Part shown: positions 52,701-61,700 of the stretch, piece by piece | How positions within the stretch are numbered: position 1 is the first letter of the stretch | How the letters are laid out: each line of letters opens with the position of its first letter | Origin: Notospermus geniculatus | Taxonomy: Eukaryota > Nemertea > Pilidiophora > Heteronemertea > Lineidae | Length of the DNA stretch: 64,000 nt | Assembly: GCA_002633025.1 (NCBI GenBank) | Contig: NMRB01001074.1 | Span: 137,088-201,087, forward strand | Direction of reading: 5' to 3' | Position numbers and translations under genes: made by a program | The notes under the pieces: generated by a model | Told to the model about the DNA's origin: nothing | Databases searched by the model: none | The model's input: only the letters and a program-made list of their open reading frames with translations

Positions 52701-55700
52701 ACATCCATGGTTGATGCATTCTATGTGACGGAGGGTGACGATGTTTTGTGTAACCCGAGGTACGCTATATTGACTGCCGGAAGTCCACTGCCATTTTGCA
52801 GCTTTGAAATTCGCAACAAGGACAGATGATCGACAATGCGAGGTCACCTACCTTTCCATCCACCTTCGCTTTATCAACACTAAGGTGATATTTTTGCCTC
52901 TTGTTGCTGGAGAGTGTGACGGTCATGTCCCTCTTAGGATGGACGTCGAAAATGGCTGCAATGACGAATCGTTGTAATGAGAATCGTGAAATTCAGATGG
53001 TAAGCGGGATGTGATATTGGCTCATCACTTGATGATCCATCACGCTTTTCCAGCAGACTAACTACATGTAGGAGAAAACTGACCAACCCACTACTGGGAT
53101 AGTGAACAGGTATAAGGAGATAAGAGCTGTTGCATTTGAAGAGAAAGGAGGACTTCAGGACATTGTTATCACAGGCAGAGTTTCAAATTCTTGGGTGAAT
53201 ATCAGTGAATCGATGATTGAAGGTTGTGCACCCTTTACAAACTTACATTCTGATTTATCATCAAGTTCTCCCAGGCCATCCACACGACCGTTCCGCATGA
53301 TCCGAACAGGCTTCTGAGTCACCTTGGAGAAGAGCATGATCTGCGAACCGGGGGCAAACTTCCATTTCTCATATTCCCACTGAAACAGAAAAAATTCGTT
53401 GAAATCTTCCGTAGGCAAGTGGGGGTGCTAACTGCGGATACCCAATTCATGACAGGCCCAGACAGTATCCAAAAGCAGAACTATTACTTTGGCACAAAGT
53501 GCCCTTACCATCTCAGCTGCCAGTTTGTCCATGAAGTACTCTTCCTGGATCTTTAACTCGCGTACGATCTTTGAATCCTCCTCGTCCTCGTCGAGCCAGC
53601 GGCTGCACGGAAAGACGAACTCATCGTAAGAATCTGGCGACGCTTTAATGATGACTTTATCAAGAAACCAGCCGTTGCCTGGAATACATGTATATTCAAA
53701 ATGTTATCTACTTCCTTAGATGAAAACATGCATAAACTATAAATATAAAGTTTGACATTCACTTCTTCCCGATCCCCCTCTTTACAAATTATCTTTGGCT
53801 GAATCTCTCACCATCAGTGGAATACAAAAATGTGTTCAAAAGTACAAAAATAACGATATTATTCTGTTGCTTCCCTTAACAGCATTGACCCCCCCCCCCC
53901 ACCAGTCATCATGTCGCAGGCTCAGACACCATGACTCATATTTACCTGCTCCATCCCCATCATGGCCGATAATGACACGTTTCAAGTTCCCCAGGTCAAC
54001 AGCCTCTACTTCGAAAATGTCAGTCTGTGGAGGAATAAACAAGATATAAATTAAATGAACAAAACATTAAAAATCATCAACAAAAAGAATAATTAATCAC
54101 CGAGGGACAATAGGTGGAATTGATTGAGGAAGGAACACCATTTTTTTCATCAATAAAACAAAATTGATTGATTTCTCATTAAATATTGATAGATCAGTTG
54201 ACAACAAACATAAACACAGCGTCCATGGTCTTTTAAGCTGCTGCATACGATACATCGGGTTAATTAGCAAGTGTGTAGAACCAGAGCAGAGGAAAAAAGG
54301 TAATTGCAAGTGACGCCCCTCACTGGAAGGCAGGTAGCATGTTTGGGGTTCATGCCTAAGATGTCCCCCCTCCAACCATTTTTTATAAATCATACAACTT
54401 GCAAAATTTGCAGGGCTGAATCAGAGGCATAGGGCCGTATTTTAAAACGTTCCTGAACATTAAGGTCCACCTTAAATCTATTGTTCTCGATGGTTTTACA
54501 ATAGACTTAAGGTCGACCTTAACGTTAAAGGAACGTTCTAAAATACGACCCATAGTATAATTCAGACTTTGTCCCTTACCTGATTCTTCTGGAATGGGTT
54601 GGTGGAATTATTTGATTTGCATAACTGACGAACACCGGTGTCTCCATTTGTACCGTAGACCGTGACATAAACATTCGCTTTCGTCCCGGCGTTGTAGAAA
54701 TCACCAGTTATCACTTTCACTTGGTATTTTAGTGCTGGAGAAATGAATCGTATCATCGCAAGTGAACCAATGAAACGACATGATTTAGTTGTAGACTTTC
54801 TGCTCAAATTGATTTCTATGGCTGAGTTTCATTCCTATCCATAAAACCTTTTGCTTGAGTGGTCTGACCACTCACTATGAAGTTAGCATTTAGCACGCAG
54901 TGTGAAGCTCTATCGCGTTATACCTATTGTAATTGTGAGATTGTAAATGGGTACAACCAAAAATAGATATATTTTTGGTACAACTGATGCAAGCTGTGTA
55001 AAACCGTGTAACCAACATCACCAATCACCGAAAAGATGCCCGCTATAATTTTAGGAGATCCTGTCCCATTTACTCACTCGGGAAGGCCTCTTTCCCATTT
55101 CGTACTGCTGGGTACTCTTTACATATTTCTCCATCGTCCTTGTCGCGTGCGAACCATCGGTCAACCTTGAAAATCAACTCTTCACTGGTGTGCATATCAA
55201 CCATGCGAACCTGCAATGACATTTATAACCTGATACCAACAACGATAGAGGTGTCATCCAACTTTACACTTTAACCCCGGTCTATCCTGAAACCTTTCAG
55301 TAGAACTCAGATAAGCTGCTTATTCAGTGCTACAACCTGGGCATTTCCGACCGGTGCCATTTATACACCCGGGTGGAGAAAGGCCAAGAGACTTGTCCAA
55401 AGTCTCACGCCACAGTGGGATTCGAACCAGGGACCCTCTGACCCCTCGTCGGAGACCCGAACCACTACACCACCGTGGCTCCTAATGAGCACAATGTGCC
55501 TCAGTTACTCAGTTGATGCCTCGTTTACCTTGAACCAATGTCCCAAGATGATGACGTGATAAGACACATGTATTGAGCAGGTTTCTTTCAATAAATGATG
55601 GATTTCCTTCCACAATACCTCAGCAATAATTACACCCGTCAGGATCAATAAGACTTCTCTGCAGATATCCTCATCCGTGATGGATCTTGGATTACTTCTC

Positions 55701-58700
55701 CGATTGGAATCTGATTCCAGACGTACGGCTCAGCGGAAAACCAATTTATTTGAGGCAATTCGAACCAACAGGATGTTTTATATCTTACACCGATTCGAGT
55801 GTGTACGTTTCAATTAACAAACCTCTTATATTTTTCTAAATTTATTTGACAACATTTCTAGAGTACTTCAGAAGCATTCACTCAGATGCTTATGCTAACA
55901 CTGAGCAGACTAAGAGTGTCAGGCACGTTTTACTATTGATTGGTATAAAACCTGTTTCCGCACGAAGTCATGATTAATGACGGGACGTCCAATGTAGAGT
56001 GGAACGTCCCGATGAGAACAACTCTACTAGGGAGGCCTCTGTAGTGAGGACAATTAAGTTCAGTTCAAAATTGGCCACATTTCCAGCCCTCTGTAATCAG
56101 GACACCTCCCTACTACAAACTCTAAAGTTCAGCCTCATTTGTCGTTTCTATTCATTTTGGCACCCCCTCCATTTTTGGCACAGCATTGATTTTTAGCCAG
56201 AAAAATATAATCATATAAAAATTCGACTATTTTGCTCTGAGATGCCAGGAAAATGCATCTAAAAGCACTTAAATTGTCAAATTTTTCTGGGGGATTGAGC
56301 CCGCTTGGGCTTCACGTTTTCAGTGCTCACCACCTCCGTCGGGCCCCTTTTTGTCAATCCTGGATCTGACCCTGATCAGGACAACTCCGTCATGTCGGTA
56401 ATAAGAACAACATTTGCAAGTACAAATAAGGCAGCCCCAAATTTGTCATATCCATTCAGTCTGATCTCTTTATTACAGACAACATTTGCAAATCCCAATG
56501 ATCAATAGTATCCGTAAAAACTCAGCCATATTTCCTCGACTGATTTACCTCATTGCAAAACCATGCAGGGGAACTTTCAGAATTGTCGTGAGCGATGCGG
56601 ATCTTGTAGATTTGTCCGATATTACCAGTGGAAACCTGGAAAGAAAGCGGCACAGAGGAAATGAGAATATTAGATGAGGAGTAGAGCCAAGAGCGGGGGA
56701 GTATTACACGGGTTGATTTCATCTGCAACCGAATACATTCATAATCCGAAGATGTTGACCATAACTCTTGTGCTGTAGCCTTTAGGAGCAGCTCACATGA
56801 TCTCTAGGCCTTGAGCACACAAATGCTGCCATCTCTTGTGCTATATCAACCTTTAGGATGCCACACATGGTCGCCAGGCCTCTGGTTTCCTCCTACATTA
56901 CATAAAATTCCTGCCGCGTATTGATTAGAGCTGATAATTCTGTAGATTCGGAACTCAGCTCGCAATAAAAGTATTTTTCACCGAAAATGCTGTCAAGAGA
57001 AGAGTTCAGTGACAATGGCATACATGGGGAATGAGACAGGGAACCAGTTCTGTTCATTTTGTTCAGGCGTGGCTCCAGAGGGGGCGCCCCAGGCACACGC
57101 CTCTTCTTTTGGCCAACAAATCTGTGAAATCGACCATGAAATTCTGGAATTTGGAGCAAATTATTGAAATTCACTGCAAATTTCAATGTTCCCAGTGCAG
57201 GTCGCCCCCTCTTTTCCCAAACCCTGGACCCGCCCCTGTTGTTAATAAAACTTGCTGAACAAGGAAGATGGGAACAATTTCTGCCCTCAGTGTCACTCGA
57301 AGGCGCAGAAGGTTATATCAATAGGTGAATGTGTAACTGTATAGATAGGGGAGTTTCTCCCAGGATGTTCTTTGAGGAAATGCTCCCAAAAATGAGACAA
57401 GCACTCTCCAAGTAAACACTCCACTGTGGAAACAAGAGAATTCAAAACATGATGAGAGTTTTGACAAAGAGACGATGGCCCGTATTCTAGAACGTTCCTT
57501 AACGTTAAGGTCGACCTTAAGTCTATTGTAAAACCATCGAGAACAATAGATTTAAGGTGGACCTTTATGTTAAGGAACGTTCTAGAATACGGCCCATAGT
57601 CTTTGAGCGGTTGGTTTTGGGTGGTGATTGCCTGTTGCTATCGTTCATTGCTGTTTGAGAAAACAAGATTAGCGTGGGGCAAAGGGAGACGAACTGAGGT
57701 CACACTGACTCGTACTATCGGGCAGAAGAGCTGACATGTATGGCAGATCAGACATGGGCGGCAACGATGTAGGCCTTTATTCACGTTCTCTCATCAACCT
57801 CGTCCCCAAGGGCTGTATCAACAGTATTACCGTACAGTGGAAAATAGATAAACTGGTAATTGTTTTCAAAGAGGGACGAGGTTGAACAAGATAATGGGGT
57901 TGTGACTGAAGGGTTGCATTACAATGGTAGAAATCTACAAATGGTTCAGGAGGCAGAATATGCAACATAGAAGACGTAAATACAATGCTTCGTCATTTAT
58001 TCAGTGTTTGCCGACTTGGATATGAAAGAAAAAGACTGCAAATGCTACACCAGTCAGGCGCCATTATGTTGATTTCATGAACACATCAAAACAAGCAACA
58101 ATTCAAACAAATCAACCAGATAGCCACTTCTTACAACTGTCCATGAATATTCCATGAGGACCCTCTTCAAATTTGTATCAGAGTGACAGGCCCTGGCGTA
58201 AACCCATTAAAAATCTCTCCAAGTTTTAAAAAGGACAATACAGTCTCCACCCTTGTCAATTTCCAATGAAGATGTCCCCAAACTGAACATTTTCAAATAA
58301 ATACACTCGTCATAAATTAGCCAATTTGAATTAGGCGTCGCTCCATTTGAGATTTTTCATACACAAGTTGGTTTTCTACGGGCAACCCAACTGTAGATAA
58401 AAAACTATGCCATAGGGCAGTCGTTTGTGTCATTGGTCTTAGCGCAAGTCCCGGGGACACCAACAAGTGTGAATTGCCCATCGAGAGTCAACTTGCAGAA
58501 GAAAACTCTCACTTAGCAGCTTCACACCAATCCAAATTGAACGAACACGACCTTTTGATGCCAGTCCATTTGTGGGATAAAGGTTTTATACAGGTTATCT
58601 AACCACTAATGAGGCCATGTTTGGAACAAAGCAGAATTCAACCACTTTCCATTATCAAACCGGCTTAAAACGAGCCAATTTCAATCTGCACTTTGCCCAA

Positions 58701-61700
58701 GAATGCAGATTGGAGTTCAACCCATGAACATCAAATTGATATGTAGTCATCTTCAAATGGGATCGCGTTTCCTGGCAACATCGTGTGAAAAAACACCTTT
58801 CAACAAAAACAACGAAATTTCACCTTTTTTACTCCGGTATTTGGCTACTTTGAGAGAAAGAACTAAACCTGTTGAATCTGGTTTGGGGCTACTTTATTTC
58901 ATGTGATTCAGTATAAGCATGATATAAGTATTTTCGTAGGTTGTGTTTTCATCATAACTGATTTTCAACGGTGTTTAAAACGTGAGCCAGACCAAAGCAA
59001 CATCCGTTCTGTGTTACCAAGTGTTACGTGCTGATGTATTGTTGAATATTGAAACAACAGAGTGAATTTAGTAATCAATATTTTCTCGACGTACAGCACC
59101 GGGTAAAACCCATTGTGCTGATGTGCAAAATGCGAGTTAGAATAAACTTCCATGTTTTCAAGAGCTCGTTAAAAACTTTCTGGTGTTGTGATGTAGAAGG
59201 TACAAGTTGTGTTCAAAGAGCTTGGGGATTGTTTGGATTCCAGGGGTCTCAGCCTAGGAGGGGATTGAAGTGACGGGTAAAACGTGATCTAGGGAACTTG
59301 TGCTCTTGCCAACTCACCCATCGTGAGAAACTGACCCATATCACATTGGAGCAAAGAATATTGAGCTCATCGGAGAGAATATTTACAAACTGAAGCATGG
59401 TTGTGAGAGCCCCTGTTTCAATTTTAGTCAAAAACAAGATGAATACACCAAACAGTCCACCTGGTAACGCCCTCTTTTGAGGCTGTGTGCAAAACACAGC
59501 AGACCGCACTTTGAGAATGTCAACTGCCACAGCCAACCCTGGACCACTTCACGGGCTTCTGGTCCATGACATCATGATGACACAACCAAGGGGTGGCATA
59601 AATGCACTAAATGACGTCATATGATACAAATTTCCAAAGTGAAGTGGTTAATCCATTCATTTTAGTATCAAACTTGATTAAGTGCATGATACCTGACAGG
59701 TAGAAAAATAGCCTTTAGTGCACCTGTCATCACTTGTACTCAAACTGTCCCATCTGATCAACAGATACAAACAGCAAGTTCATCAATAATATTGCCCTAA
59801 CAGAAAATACTTCTAGGCAAACAACAGCAAATGAAATTGAGAGGTGAGATGGAGAGATTTTGCTACAAGTTTGTAAAAACAGTGATAGGCAATAGCTGTA
59901 TAAGTCTTGTTCGTCATACATTTTGATTAGTTGATTACAATGGGAGCTGGGTCCTGTATCAGCAACATTGACTGAAATGAATACATTTCATTAGGTAAAT
60001 GATGCTGTGACGTTAGACCAATCTCCTGACAGTTCGATATTCTGAGACGACTAAGCGGACAGAGACTAGTCACAATAGCGAGGCCCGGGCGCTTGCGAAA
60101 CCTCACTAATGAATTGTGAAAGACAGAGTTTAGTCAAGGGAGAGACTGAGCTGAGTCTGAGAGAGACCAAGAGTGAAAAGACAGACAGCGAAACCAAGAG
60201 AGGGAGCCACATTTGAAAATTGTTCATCGGATATCTTCCATAACTTCTCACTTTTCTTTCTGTCATCTAATTGCACATCTACATGTATATTACAGATCAT
60301 GAATTAAAGGACTGAATGTCAATGATGATATATCATTTACACGTCCGTAAGAAACATAATTTGATGACAGCATCTTGATGTTTTTTTATTAGGTGGTGTC
60401 ATGTTTGGCGATGCCATGATTTACAATTGCTATCCTTAATCATTGTGACCAGGTTCATGCGGGATGGAGCGACAGATAATACCTATCATTTGCTCTTACA
60501 CCTTTGTAAAGATTCCATGTCATCACTGATTACATTTCATGATACATGGACAGCTGGACTTCCAACCTCGATGACGTCATTCGTCACACGGTTGTGAAGC
60601 GAGCATTGACAGGAGATACATATGTAGAAAGAGACACATTTTTAAATTTAGAACGAAGCCAGTAATGAATAGGCCTACTTGCTCTAAAGATAATACTTTG
60701 AGCAATTTAAATTTATGTAGGAGGAAACCAGTGGCTCTGAGCTAAGATGAACAATGAAGGTCTGTTGTCAAAGAAGACAAGAGAAGTACTATCCCTACCT
60801 CGAATTCATCAATGTGACCTTTCTGGAATGTCTCCCCGTCACCATCGCCGAGAGGGATCGGTCCTGAGTTACCACGATCACCGTAGATGGTGAGGGAGAC
60901 TTGAGCAGATGTTCCGGCATCTTCGTCGTCACCGGTCGTCACGTACACTTTCCATTTGCCTCCTGCAAGAATCAAATAAAACGATTGAGATGACGACCAT
61001 CTTGGTAGAGAATCCTACCACAAGAGACGGAGACTTCGTCACGTATCAAATAACTTGGTATTTTAGTGACACTGCACTGGTACTTCTACTTCCAAACTCA
61101 TCCCCTGGGAGGAGGAAGTTTACCATCAAATCTTGTCTCCCCACCCAGCCCTCATATAGTTGCTGCTAATTCCCTTCGAACCCTTTTCAAGCATTTCTCT
61201 ACTTTTTATTGGTAGGTGGAGAGAAGCCACTACAAGATGAGCCAAGCTGATTGAAACAACTACCGGTACAAACTTACTAAAAACAAAATAGGACATTCTT
61301 AAATGACCCTTTAAACTGTCGCTGTAAACTCGCCACACCACATACTTCATTAAGATTCACCTTGTCCTTCCGAAGAGCTATTGGCTCATGAAATATTCAC
61401 CGACTGCGGGAATTTCAACTCACGAAGGATCGATGCACAAGTACCAGAGAGGAAGCGTGAAATATTTTGATGGATGTGTACCGGGTTTTGCGTTTTGGAT
61501 ATTCGCGAAGCCATTAAAACTCGATACAGAAACTTCCGCTCAGAGAAGGTTGGGCAAGTTTGGTGAATTTGGCACAAAAGATCAGGATGTTTGTGGTTTT
61601 GGCAACTGAAAACGACTCAGGACTGTAACTTAGCAAAATCTATCCCATCTCCACAATACTTAAGGGTCATTTGTTGAATCAGAGACTGCCAAAAATGAGA

